Source of the DNA: Liolophura sinensis | Lineage: Eukaryota; Mollusca; Polyplacophora; Chitonida; Chitonidae | Assembly (NCBI RefSeq): GCF_032854445.1 | Contig: NC_088301.1 | Span: 33,648,402-33,712,401 of the forward strand | Length of the DNA: 64,000 bases | Direction of reading: 5' to 3' | Shown: piece by piece, positions 47,190 through 58,400 of the stretch | Numbering within the stretch: the first letter of the stretch is position 1 | How the letters are laid out: every line of letters starts with the position of its first letter | The notes under the pieces: model-generated | The model's input: the letters and a program-made list of their open reading frames with translations, nothing else | Databases searched by the model: none | Told to the model about the DNA's origin: nothing | Translations under genes and position numbers: made by a program

Positions 47190-47565
47190 GAGATACCACA
47201 GAGCGCGGTGATACGCAGTACTGTATAGTGTGTGATGTTATACAGCACAGTGTCCTATTCATAATGTTTTGTCTGGTATTCATTACACTGCATAGCATAG
47301 TATCGTTTCGTTAATAGTATGGTGTATTACAAAAGGCGCCGTCTATGATGCTACACTCGGCAGGCAGCGCCATCTATGTTGCTGAATACCATGTACGCGA
47401 TAAATATGTACATAACGATAACAGCGCCGTCTATGTGGTTGATCGCTATGTTCGTGCGCTCTGTCGTTAAGTCCGCGCTCTGTCGTTATCTCTCAACCCA
47501 TGCCTTCAAAGTTAACGGCTGTCAATGTCTGGTATTCATCACCTCTGGTCTGTAGCCATCCAGCT

Positions 47566-47745
47566 CGGGGCGGTATGCCCCCCCCCCCAATCAATCAATC
47601 TCGATCTCTGAATCGCTGTCTGAATTAACGATTTCGGTCGCCGCTCGAATTAATCGAGCTCGGGGCGGTATGCCCCCCCCCCATCTCTGAATCGCTGTCT
47701 GAATTAACGATTTTGGTCGTCGCTCGAATTAATCAAGCTCCCTCT
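47566..47745. repeat. ~90-bp tandem duplication with C-runs
   Basis: GCTCGGGGCGGTATGCCCCC followed by CTGAATCGCTGTCTGAATTA occurs twice in direct order with a few substitutions; the C-runs differ in length. Confidence 0.85.
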
Positions 47746-48212
47746 CGACCCGCCATACCGTTCACTTTTTTTTCTCCAACGATAAATAGTCGCTTTTTTT
47801 TTCTTCAACACACCGCTCAACCTTGGATTGACGTGTGTGTGAATATGTCTCAATGTTATAATCACAGCAATCCACAATGCCTGTGTTAGATGTATACACA
47901 CTTTGATTACATTCTCTTCGGGGTCTCCCCACAAGAGAATCCGGCAACAGCGCCGCCTGGCCCGTGACATAGGGCGGACGTCAACGAAATCGGTCTGACA
48001 AAGCCGCACGGCTGTGGAGTGACGACCAGCCTGCCGGCCTGCCTGAACATTGTTTCCAACCTGGCAGGCCTATCAACCAGCCGACCGTGCCGTTCACCGT
48101 AGACTGTCTTTTATACATTGTCACCAGTCAGCCTGGCTGTGGTTAACCACAGCTGACAACAATGTATTATGAACGCTGACTGGGGTCAGTGTGCCATGCT
48201 AGGGCTGACTGC

Positions 48213-48545
48213 CTATCTGGATGGCTCCTATGTATTATGTATAATTTTTTTTTTTTAGGTTATAGACTCCTCATTGAAGTGACATGGTCTACTGCATATA
48301 GGTGACATGTAGATGTGTTTTCTCCTTCATGTAGGTGACGTGTATAGGCTCTACTTAGGCTATAACGTCCGACTGCCTATCTGGATGGTTCCTATGTATT
48401 ATGTATAAAATTTTTTTTTACGTTATAGACTCTTCATTGAAGTGACATGGTCTACTGCATGTATGTGACATGTAGATGTTTTTTCTACTTCATGTAGGTG
48501 ACGTGTATATTATGCATACGGTCTACTTAGGCTATAACGTCTACA
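48213..48545 (+). repeat. ~165-bp tandem duplication upstream of polB, element 2
   Basis: Two direct copies share CCTATCTGGATGG(C/T)TCCTAT, then GAAGTGACATGGTCTACTGC, then CTTCATGTAGGTGACGTGTA, then CTTAGGCTATAACGT. The second copy leads straight into the polB acceptor. Confidence 0.85.
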
Positions 48546-48561
48546 CACTTCTGTGTTACAG

Positions 48562-51247
48562 AGACCCGCCACCACCACCAACAACACCGACAACAACCCA
48601 GCACGAGTAAAGCGGTGAGTCTAGAAGTTGACGAGTCGCTGAAAGAAAAAAAAGTGGAGGTTCCCGGCGAGCCAGTTAGAACCTGACCCGATTCAACCTC
48701 ACGAGGATGTCTTGCCTAGCGGAGAAAGATGTGCGGGAGTTGTGTCAGTGGTATTGGCAATCGATCCGAACCCATTTCCATCGCCACAAGCGAGTGATCT
48801 TGGAGCCATCCCGGTCTGTATAGACGAGGTTTATGAAGACCAGCCGACTGCCTTCACCATAAATTACAGCTTCGGGTATATCCTGCGCCACAAGGAGACG
48901 GGACAGGTGCGGTATTATTACCCGAGCACCAACAACGTCCGGGTATTCAACGCAGCGTACCGCGTGGCGAGTCGGGCTGACCTACGGGAACTTTTCACCC
49001 AGCATCTCCTCAGCCAAGATCCACTCGCTTGGGCGCAAAAAACAGCGACCCAACACGAAATGGACCGTGGGTCTCCTCACCAACGTGATGTTTTTTGTCC
49101 ACAAACTTCCACATCAGCCCATCGGTAAAGGTGGGATAACGTTACCCCCTTACCTGACGGAAACAAGGGGCTACATACGTTGGTGGGTGGGGCTCATGGT
49201 CCTTACAGGGACTATTTGTGTTTATTTCGATGTCTGGCCGTCCATCTAGACCAGGCCGACCCCAAAAACTGCGGCGACAAGGCTCGGGAGTATTACCGCA
49301 GGTATCTGGAGGATGCGGGACTTACGACGGCACGGCCAAACGTGCACCGACGCCAATCGCCGAAAGTACCCGGGGGCGGTGAATTCCACAATGGGGATTG
49401 ACCTCCAGGACGGTGACGACGGCATCTTTCCGTACCGAGCGTGTTACGACTTCGAGGCGTACTTGGCCCCGGTGAACTTGGTGGACGAAGCGGTGACTGG
49501 GTCGACAGAATGGACGGCCCAACATGTACCGGACTACGACCATCCCGTGTATTTCATCTCTACTGGCGACACCCAGGCACTCGTCGAGCGGATGATGGCT
49601 TACTTCAACGACATCAGCGAGATCAGAAGCGCCTATCTCCACGAGCGTTATGCTTACATCCTGGACGCATTAGACGAGCGGATCGATCCCAACGAGACTA
49701 AACCGTCTTACACTCGGCGGGTTCGGCACAGATTCGTCAAATATATGAACCAACTCACCGCACTCGGCTTTAACTCGGGCAACTACGACCAGAACGTGAT
49801 CAAACAACAGCTTTATCCGCACCTGGTCCAGAGCGGTGATTTGGAGTATGCAATTAAGCGGAACAATAACCACATGGCCCTCACCACACCACAGCTAAAA
49901 TTTCTGGACATTCGGAATTACCTGGCCCCGAATTACAGTTACGACAAGTGGGTGAAAGCTTACGACTGCCGCGTGACCAAAGCGAAATTTTGTTACTCCC
50001 TGGCCCGGCTGGAGGAAACCACACTGCCACCTCAACATGCTTTCGATAGCGATCTCACCCACCAGCCGTGCACGGACGCGGAGTACAAGACCCTGCAGGA
50101 GGTGTGGTCGGAGCACGACATGCGGACCGTCAAAGACTTGCTGCGGTGGTATAATAACCTAGACGTCATCCCCTCCATGGAGGCTGCGGAGAAGATGTCG
50201 GTGTTCTACCATACCATGCATGTGGATGTCTTCAAAGACTGTATTAGCATACCAGGGCTTACCCTCCGCTACTTGTTTCACGATTTACGATCCGTGTTCA
50301 CCCTCGTCCGTGAGAAAGACATAGACATGCACGACTGCCTCAAGAAAAACATCGTGGGTGGGCCAAGCATCATTTTTCACCGCTACCACGAACGGGGAGG
50401 AAAGCTCTGTCAGCGGATGGTGGGATTCGATGCCAACGCGTTGTACCTGTACTGCCTTGCCTCACCTATGCCGGTGGGTCACTGCATCCGTTGGCAGCGA
50501 CAGGACGGGGAGAAGTTCATCCCCTCCGGCACCCCCACCCGTCTGGCTGAAAAATGGCTGGACTGTCAGTCACACCAGCTTGGGGTATCGATCCGTCACC
50601 GACTGAACCGGTGACCGACAACTCCCCGTAGACGGGTTCGTCTATGTCGATGGACAGCCTACTGTTTTCCAATTCCACGGGTGTTATTTCCACTACCACG
50701 GCTATCACCTGAATCACCCCACCCGGGAGAGGTGCGTTACAATGATTTCATGGCTCGTTTTTTTTTGACATGGCGGATTGGCAGTACTGTGAGATTGACA
50801 CAGACTCCGCGTACATGGCCTGGCCTGACCCGGACTGGGAATCCCTCGTCAAACCCGAGCTGCGAGCCGTGTACAAGGCCGAGCGGGATACGTGGTTACC
50901 CCGTCGCGACCATTACGACCACGATAAGCGTACACTGGGGCTCTTTAAAGTCGAGTGGACCGGTGACGCGATCGTGAGTTTATGCTCAAAGACCTATTAC
51001 TGTTACGGCGGGGAAACCAACACGAGAGAAACTCTCCTGCAAAGGTGTGAGTGCTCGGGGTGTGGACAAGGCCGTGTACCTCTCTGTGCTGCGCGATCAC
51101 CAAAGCGCGAGTGGGGTGAATCGCGGGATGCGGATGCGGGGAAATACGATGTACTCGTATACCCAACATAAAGATGCCTTCACGTACTTTTACGGGAAGC
51201 GGAAAGTTCCCCCAGACGTGGTGAGCACCACCTACCTGGATGTGTAG
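48562..51247 (+). pseudogene. family B DNA polymerase of element 2, large internal deletion
   Basis: Starts after CTGTGTTACAG. Early frame change near 48,605. N-terminal block to about 49,128 (YILRHKETGQVRYYYPS). Further frame changes and a deletion around 49,130-49,390. A long open piece 49313-50614 has the exonuclease motifs (YDFEAY, GFNSGNYDQN) and motif A (GFDANALYLY). About 50,735-50,770 jumps directly to motif C (EIDTDSAYM), so the segment with motif B (KLLGNSGYGKT in copy 1) is absent. The C-terminal GLFKVEWTGDAIVSL continues, and the tail ends at TAG 51245-51247. It cannot encode an active polymerase. It retains Trp codons where copy 1 has TAG. Confidence 0.87.
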
Positions 51248-52267
51248 AACCATGCTATGTGTACCGTACAAACCCCGCTCCTATTTTTTCATGTGTTTGT
51301 TGTTAACAGTGATTCAAAAGTTAAAAAGTTAAAACCACCTAGCAGGGGGAGGGAGGGAGGCAGGCCGCCGTAATAGCCCGACACACTAACCCAGTCGCCG
51401 TGCCTACTACATCATAATACATTGTTGCCAGTCCGCGCCTTGCGGTTTACCGCAGATGGACTGGCAACAATGTATTACGATGTATACAAGGCGACTGGGT
51501 CAGTGTGCCAGTGTGCTATAACCGATCTGGCTGGCCTTGCTGGCTGGGTGATTTTGTTCATTCTTCTTATGTTATCATGTTGTGTTAGCGTTAAAAAAGT
51601 TCATACTCATAATAAAAATAAAGTCAAACGGTATGTGAGTCTATTGGTCTCTTTTTTTATTTCATAATGTATGTCATAACAGGTCGAACAGGGAAACAAG
51701 AACGTTGAATACATAACAGATCGAACTGGGGGAAAAAAAGAACCCAAACCGGCGATCCAACCAATCGAACACCCGTAAGTCGTTATCGTAGGTCGTACAC
51801 GATGTGTCCAACGTATGTACAAGAGCATCCATGGGACGACCTCGAGCTCGCTGGGTTAAGTAACACACACAATATTGACCGCACACGGCCGTGTCCAGAC
51901 TCTGCAGCCACCGATCGTTCCACATCCAGTGGTGTGTTCCCCGGTTAAGCCAAGCGGTGATATCGGGGTAGAGGGGTGGGAGTCCGTAGGAATCAAAGTA
52001 TTCACCCCGGAGATGGGGCGGGTTGGACCACTGGTCTATGAAGACGGCGACCCAATGTTGTCCCGGGCGAAGGCACGTGTCTGTGTTAATGACGCAGGCC
52101 CAGGGTGTGTAGGGTGTGTCGGTGACTGGGTGACGGGGGATACGGGGGATAGGGGGGGAGGTGGTCTCGAGGGTAGACAGCCCCCTCCCCTACCACACCA
52201 CGGGTAAACACGTCTGTCTGTAGCACATGTCGCAATTGTACCGTGTCCATGTTGTTGTTTTGGCTGT
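51248..52267. other. spacer between convergent polB and capsid remnant, element 2
   Basis: Contains a strong hairpin (51411-51482) and GTCAGTGTG motifs at about 51,380 and 51,498. Past 51,560 it is a stretch without family homology that I can see, with a few short frames on both strands. The histone-type stem-loop region found after polB in element 1 is missing here. Confidence 0.55.
51411..51482. terminator. long hairpin between convergent genes, element 2
   Basis: CATAATACATTGTTGCCAGTC on the left pairs with GACTGGCAACAATGTATTAC on the right around TGCGGTTTACCGCA, itself a small palindrome. Position and sequence correspond to the hairpin at 38935-39090 in element 1. Confidence 0.7.
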
Positions 52268-52773
52268 TCAACTGGCGAAGTCACAGAGCAAGTTTCGGCT
52301 TTGGTCCAGTTTTATGATATTGCTGAATTCAGCGTAGCACACCACGTTAAAGGTTTGCGGCAGTGGTTTGGCAAACCGCATCTCCAGGCGCAAATCCCCT
52401 TTTTGTACCAGGTTCAGTTGGTGATCGTCGTGGAGGCCGGGAGTCAAGTCGAAAGAAAACAGCGTGTGGCCTTCGTCGAACGTGGTGCGTTTGATATTGT
52501 TTCCCTCGTCGTGAAACGCTTTCCCCGTGTGGGTAAAGAGGTTCATGTACGTGCGGATGAAATTCTCGTTCTCAAAGTCGGGTGTCAGGGGCTTGATCGG
52601 TATCCGACGTACGCCGACATGCAAGGCGACGAAGTTTGTGTAGAAGTGTTGGAAACGGAACGGGTTTTTAGTGTACTCCTCGTCAAAAGCCGTATTGCTC
52701 ACACACCCCACCACTAAACGTGTCGGTAAGCTGCCCAGAAATAGGTTTTGCTCGTTGATGAGGGTGTGACCTC
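52268..52773 (-). pseudogene. 3' fragment of the major capsid gene, element 2
   Basis: On the minus strand this encodes the C-terminal third of the capsid protein, very close to residues of the 37525-38913 product (NFVALHVG, RTYMNLFTHTGKAFHDEGNN, ending LLCDFAS). Homology begins abruptly at 52773, within a GHTLIN-coding segment, next to the AGTAGTT start of element 3. The fragment itself is open, so the damage here is insertion rather than slow decay. Confidence 0.88.
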
Positions 52774-52857
52774 AGTAGTTGGGAATGTACGTTTGGTTCC
52801 GTTTTGAGGATCCATTTTTTGTGGTTTTGAGGATCTGTTTTTTGTGGTGATGTGGTG

Positions 52858-52913
52858 GTGACGTCACACCTCCCAGCCCGAAGGGCTGGTGGATGTTGCA
52901 GGTGTGACGTCAC
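52858..52913. repeat. palindrome with two CRE-like sites, element 3
   Basis: GTGACGTCACACC and GGTGTGACGTCAC arms around AGCCCGAAGGGCT, equivalent to 29664-29710 with a few extra bases in the loop. Confidence 0.85.
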
Positions 52914-53746
52914 CCCTTCGATGAGTGTTCGATCAGTTGATGCGTTTAGCATTCGCTGGGGAAGTTGGGTGGGTTTTTTCCACGCCGCCGGGCCTATGTG
53001 TATAGACTAGCGTGTAGTAGACTAGCGTATAGTATAACAGTATATGAAAAAAAGTATAAAAAAACTTCTTTACTGGATCATATGCAATAAGACATGCTGC
53101 ATTTCATTGCTGAAAATTACTATTCACAGCTGAGCTGTTTACCGTTATGTAAGCACTTGCGACAAATGTGTTTTCCATCACCTGTAGATGGTGTGTCGAT
53201 AGGGTTTCCACTCCATGTAGGTGACATGTATAAGGGTGTACTCCCCAGCTCGCTGGCGCAGTGGCTGGTTGACTGACTTGCAACAATGTATACAAGACGC
53301 AGCCGATCAAAACAAAAACCACGTGTCAAAACAAAACACAGCTGACAACGATATGTTTCCTGAACAATGGTGAACGGGAATACCTATCTGGATGGTTCCT
53401 ATGTTTTATGTATGAAAAAAAAGGGACTGGGTCAGTGTGCCAGTGTGTCATGCTAGGGCTGCTTTCTATCGGAATGGTTCCTATGTATTATGTATTAAAA
53501 AAAAATTTTTTTTAGCGGATTGACGCTTGGTGTGACGTCACCCCTTCCAAACATTCGCTGGGGAAGTTTGGTGGGTTTTTTCCACGCCGCGGGGCATATA
53601 TGATAAGGAGTGATAAGGAGTCATATGTGTAGTAGACTAGCGTATAGTATAACCATATAACAGTATAGGGAAAGAAAGAGAGAAAAAAAGAGGCAAAACG
53701 TCGGCTTGTAAAGTCGAGTGGGACAGCTCGAAAAGAGCTCCCGGGC

Positions 53747-53865
53747 GGCAAAACGGACCAATGGGTGAGCCGGATTTGCCCCAAAACGGCCCAATGGGGG
53801 GCCCACAAAACGGACCAATCAGCGTGCGAGAAGGGGTTACGTAAGAAAAAACGAACCAATCAGCG
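53747..53865 (+). promoter_or_regulatory. CCAAT-array promoter of element 3
   Basis: CCAAT at 53758, 53791, 53815 and 53856, each in an AAAACGG/AACGAA context; spacing 33, 24 and 41 bp mirrors element 1. Downstream is a leader that, without the retrotransposon at 53927-61124, would reach the zinc-finger ATG at 61188 within about 110 bp. Confidence 0.6.
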
Positions 53866-53913
53866 TGTGGTGAATTTCCGCGTGCCTCAGGTACAAAAAG
53901 ACAGGTGCAGCAG

Positions 53914-53926
53914 TAGCAGATCACTT
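53914..53926 (+). repeat. target-site duplication, left copy
   Basis: TAGCAGATCACTT, repeated exactly at 61125-61137, brackets the non-LTR retrotransposon. Confidence 0.85.
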
Positions 53927-54296
53927 AGCCCTGAAAGCCCTGATAGTATAGTATACTATATAATATAGTATTGATAAGCCGTGTTTTCTGTGCAGAGTAG
54001 AGGGATCACAACGAGAAGAATAGTTGAAGCTTCACGAGCACTTCCAAGTGGAACTTAACTAAGCACAAATCGCTGAAGCAGACTGAGCTAAGCTTCCTAC
54101 CAGGCAACCAAGAAAGACAGGCAACAGAAGAAGAAAGGAAAACAAGAAACGTAAACCAGAAACGTAAACCCTTACACTCCTATAAGAAAGAAAGAAGCAA
54201 AACAGCTAAGTATAATCGTTTCATTACTCCTTTCCTTTTTCAGTTTAAGAAGTCTTAACCCAGCAAACTTTCGACAATCCCTCGACCCCATCTAAC

Positions 54297-55406
54297 ATGG
54301 CTAAACGCAAGGCGACTGATATCCCTGAATTGAACAGATCACCGAAGCGTTTCGCCCAAAGCCCTCCCACAAACATTGTTAGCTTTATAGCAATTATTCA
54401 CAGTTTAGTGAATATGAGGGCTAGCCAATTCCCCAAACAGAAATTAGCCCAAGACCTGAAAAAGAAAGCTGGGGATGTCCACAGCGTTACTGAACTACCT
54501 GGCGGTGACCTTAAAATCCGTTGCAGATCCGAAACGCAATTCCAGAAACTTTTACATGTTGACCTTCTAGCAGACAAACCAGTAAATATTAAACCTTATA
54601 CACCTCGAAGAACACAATGTAAAGGTGTAATATATGGCATTGACCTAAATACCAAAATGGAAGATTTGATAAATAAGCTCAAAGATCAAAATGTTCTGCA
54701 TGCAAAACGTCTTAGTAAGGGAAACACACTAACAACAAGCGTAATGATTGTCTTTAAAGGATTAAAATTACCAGAAACAGTCCAGCTGTCCCTGCACAAC
54801 ATTATTGTGAAACCTTTCTATGAAGCGCCTAGACGTTGCTACCAGTGCCAAAAATTTGGTCACACAAAGAAAGTTTGTAAATCCGACATAGTTTGCCCCA
54901 AATGTTCAGGAAAACATGAATATCAAAATTGTACAGAAACAAAGACCACCTGTGCAAACTGTAAACAAAACCACTCAGCAGGATATAAAGGGTGCAGCGC
55001 ATACAAAAGAGCCAAAACAATCGAGTTTATAAAGGCAGACAAAGGAGTAAGTTACGCCGAAGCTGTCAAACAAGCCAGGCAGACACAAAAACCCACCTCA
55101 AAGGACAAAATGACAGCGCAAAGTGAAGTAGAAAATCATGCACAGGAAACCGGAACCGAACAATCCGACCAAATTATCATGAGTAAACTGGAATTTCTGG
55201 GTTTTATAAATATAGTGATCAACTCCGTTCACAATCAACGGACAACAAACAGAACCAAAACTGACATAATATCCAATATTGCACATGACTTTCTAAATTG
55301 GAAATTCACCCCAAAAGAAATAATTGAATGGGGAATGAACCCAAAATTTACCCAGAAGGCATCTACTCCAACCAAAATATCAGAACGACTAAATACGTCA
55401 ATATAA
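54297..55406 (+). CDS. LINE ORF1, gag-like nucleic-acid-binding protein
   Basis: 369 residues from ATG 54297 (CTAACATGGCT context). A basic N-terminus is followed by an RRM-like region (GVIYGIDLNTKMEDLINKL) and three zinc knuckles: CYQCQKFGHTKKVC near residue 180, CPKCSGKHEYQNC, and CANCKQNHSAGYKGC. The C-terminal part is polar. Layout matches ORF1 proteins of jockey-type elements, which coat the RNA as a ribonucleoprotein. It ends 19 bp before the open ORF2 frame, so ORF2 is probably translated by re-initiation or read-on. The frame is intact. Confidence 0.88.
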   Translation: MAKRKATDIPELNRSPKRFAQSPPTNIVSFIAIIHSLVNMRASQFPKQKLAQDLKKKAGDVHSVTELPGGDLKIRCRSETQFQKLLHVDLLADKPVNIKPYTPRRTQCKGVIYGIDLNTKMEDLINKLKDQNVLHAKRLSKGNTLTTSVMIVFKGLKLPETVQLSLHNIIVKPFYEAPRRCYQCQKFGHTKKVCKSDIVCPKCSGKHEYQNCTETKTTCANCKQNHSAGYKGCSAYKRAKTIEFIKADKGVSYAEAVKQARQTQKPTSKDKMTAQSEVENHAQETGTEQSDQIIMSKLEFLGFINIVINSVHNQRTTNRTKTDIISNIAHDFLNWKFTPKEIIEWGMNPKFTQKASTPTKISERLNTSI

Positions 55407-55424
55407 TTACAGCCCCAACAATGA

Positions 55425-58400
55425 TCAACAGTATGGCTCCAAATTTCGATCAATAAATTCAATCAAAATCACATCAAAATCCTACAAAGGAATGCCCGCG
55501 GCATTCAAATAAACGGAGACAACCTTAAAGTACTTACCTCTGAAACTAACCCCGAGGTTATTTGTATTCAGGAAACCTTCCTCAAACCAGGAAACAACCC
55601 CAACAACAAATTCAATATCCCCGGCTATAAAGCATACCGATGTGATAGGTTGCAAGACCGTCTGGGTGGAAATCTTATCCTTGTCAAGGAAAACATCATA
55701 CACCTGTATATGGGCTCGAATAACGTAAATGACTTACTTGAATGGCAAGCTATTCAAATTTACCACGAAAATAAACCAATCCACATTATAAACATATACT
55801 CTCCCGGAAGTATGAGGAAAATATCCAAAACAGAAATGGACAATATTATTTCCATGTTCAGCCCAAGTGCTATTATCTGCGGCGATTTCAATAGCCATAA
55901 CCCTTTATGGGATGCAAAGTGTAAACACAGTGACGATCGTGGCAACACAGTACAAGCATGGTTAGAAGAACACAACCTAGTCTTCCTAAACGACGGTGAG
56001 GGAACAAGAATAGACTTCGTCACAGGCAACACTTCAGCAATAGATCTCACTATTACCACACCCGATCTCGCACCTAAATCAAGCTGGAATGTTATACCAG
56101 ATACACTCGGGAGTGACCATTTCGCTATCATGACAGAACTTGGTATGTCACCTCAGTCTGAAGTAAATCTCAACAACCCCAAATTTCTGTTCCACAAAGC
56201 AAACTGGAAAAATTTTAAGAAAGATTGCCAAAATATATTCATTGATGATGACTGCCTCTCCGATATAGACCTATTCAACCAAAAACTTACTGATAATATA
56301 CTCAGGATAGCAGAACAACACATCCCTATTTCCTCCCAGCATAAAAGGGCTGCAAATCCTGTTCCCTGGTGGAACAGTGAATGTGCTGCAAATATAAGTA
56401 ACAAAAAAAGAGCACTGCGTAAATTCAAAAGAACCAGATTACATACAGACCACGAAAAATACAAAAACCTAAAAATTGAAGCCGAAAAATCAGTCTCCAG
56501 TGCCAAAGCCAAATACTGGGAGAACTACTGTGGAACACTTGATACAAAAACAAATTCAAAGCAGGTATGGAACAAACTCAAACATATACAAGGCAAAACC
56601 ATCAATCCAATCCCAACTTTGGATCACAAACACAAAATCAATGAGGAAAAAGCAGAATGCCTCGCAAAAACCTTCGCAGAAAATAGCAGCGATCGAAACC
56701 TCAATCCAACGTTCAAAATAATCAAAGATAACACATTTCTACAACTAGAGCCCGACGATCACGTTGAACATGACCTTAACAAAGATTTCTCCCTACAGGA
56801 ATATCACAAAGCCATTCACTATAAAAAAGAAACCTCACCAGGCGAAGACAAATTAGGCTACAAAATCCTGAAACACTTACCGCTAAAAACACAAAATATA
56901 ATACTAAAACTCATAAATACAAGTTGGAGGAAAAAACAGCTGCCACAAAGTTGGAAATCGTCCATTGTCATTCCCATCCAAAAGACTGGAAAAAACCCAT
57001 CAGATAGTTCCTCCTACCGCCCAATATCACTCACGTCATGCCTATGTAAACTAATGGAAACTATGGTCAAAAACAGACTAGAATTTCATCTTGCTAAAAA
57101 TAAAGTACTAAATGAAACACAAAGTGGATTTAGAAAAGGACGAAGTACATACGACCATCTAACAAAATTACAACATCAAATCCGAAAGGGGATAAGTAGG
57201 CGCGAATTCACTCTGGCTGTTTTTCTAGATATTGAAAAAGCCTTCGACCTCGTTTGGCAGGATGGAGTTATACTCCAATTCGATCAACTTGGGATAAAAG
57301 GAAGAATCCAACATTGGATATATGATTTCCTAAGAAATCGGAACTTTAAAGTCAGACTTGGACAAACTTCATCTAAAAGACACACTCAACAAAATGGTAC
57401 ACCTCAAGGGAGCGTACTAAGCCCGACGTTATTTAACATTCTGATAAACGGTTTAGCAAATACAATAGACAGTAACCATCCAAAAATAGAGCAGTCACTG
57501 TTTGCTGACGATGCGGCAATATGGAAAACAGGCAAATCTCTTAAGAAAATAAAAGATGCTATACAGAAAACATTAAACACCATCTCGAACTGGGCCGACC
57601 ACTGGGGATTTAAATTCTCAGCCACTAAAACGACAGGTATTGTTTTTACAAACAGAAGAAAAGTGAATATTGAACTTTTCTTAGGTAAAAAGAAAATTGA
57701 AATCAAAGAAAAAGTGAAATACCTAGGTATGATTCTTGATAGTAGATTAACATGGAAAGACCATATTGATGACCTCACAATTAGATGCCAACGCGATCTC
57801 AATCTTATGAGATGCATTTCAGGCACTAAATGGGGAGCCAACAAAACCACACTCATAAAAATGTACCAGTGTCTAATTCGCTCCAAAATAGACTATGGTG
57901 CAATAGTCTATCAATCAGCGTGCAAAACTCTACTACAGCGAATTGATAGTATTCAATATTCTGCCTTAAAAGTAGCAACAGGAGCCTTCAAAGGCACTTC
58001 GCTTTGCAGTCTCCAAGTAGAAACACTTGAAAAACCCCTTCACCTTAGAAGAGAACAACTAACCCTCAAATATGCAGGAAAAATAAGCGCTTACGGTAAT
58101 ACACATCCATGTTACAATTTAATCCTCCCATATTCTGAATATGAATATCTGGAAAAAAAATGGACAAAACACTCAGCTCCAATAGGATATGAAATCAACA
58201 GACTACTTTGCAAATATGACATTGCCTTGCCAAAGCAACAAGAAAATGTATATCAACAACCCCCGTGGCTATTGCAAACTCCCCAAATAGACATTGCACT
58301 CCACGACCAAATTTCAAAACTGGAAAACCCAGTATATATCAAAGCTCAAGCCTTAGAACACTTCCACGAACACTACAACGGTCATCTAAAAATATATACT

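Larger units (their letters stand above)
46142..48561 (+). other. inferred intron of polB, element 2, rich in repeats
   Basis: Between the donor at 46142 and the CTGTGTTACAG acceptor at 48561 lie: a directly repeated segment (about 46,200-46,520 and 46,540-46,960, third partial at 46,980-47,045) with AGCGCCATCTATGATG and ACATGATTACCTGTTT; several GCGCC(A/G)TCTATG motifs to 47,430; a SINE scrap at 47,143-47,189; a ~90-bp duplication at 47,566-47,745; and a ~165-bp duplication at 48,213-48,545. No coding segment recognised. Confidence 0.6.
45700..52773 (+). mobile_element. Polinton element 2 (left end lost, interrupted by element 3)
   Basis: It has the same gene family as element 1 but in mirror orientation: zinc-finger exon and polB on +, then the 3' part of the major capsid gene on -. 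The capsid homology stops at 52773, exactly where the AGTAGTT end of element 3 begins. Its own left terminal repeat is not visible, and the left limit is only approximate. The middle of polB is deleted. Confidence 0.75.
52774..53913 (+). repeat. left terminal region of element 3
   Basis: Order: AGTAGTT end, palindrome (52858-52913), the GGGTTTTTTCCACGCCGCCG block (~52973), the TAGTAGACTAGCGTATAGTA block, then a spacer block (53040-53520) shared with the polB introns. A second partial copy of the terminal region (GTGACGTCACCCCTTCC at ~53531 onward) leads into the CCAAT array. The terminal region therefore seems to be duplicated with a spacer between. Confidence 0.75.

Noticed and set aside
29700-53880. 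Directly repeated 29.7-30.0 kb and 53.5-53.9 kb segments as long terminal repeats of one retrovirus-like element
   Set aside because: Both are the left terminal regions of two separate Polintons; the inverted partner at 45551-45644 and the polB/capsid genes fit Polintons, and there is no primer-binding site or reverse transcriptase linked to them.
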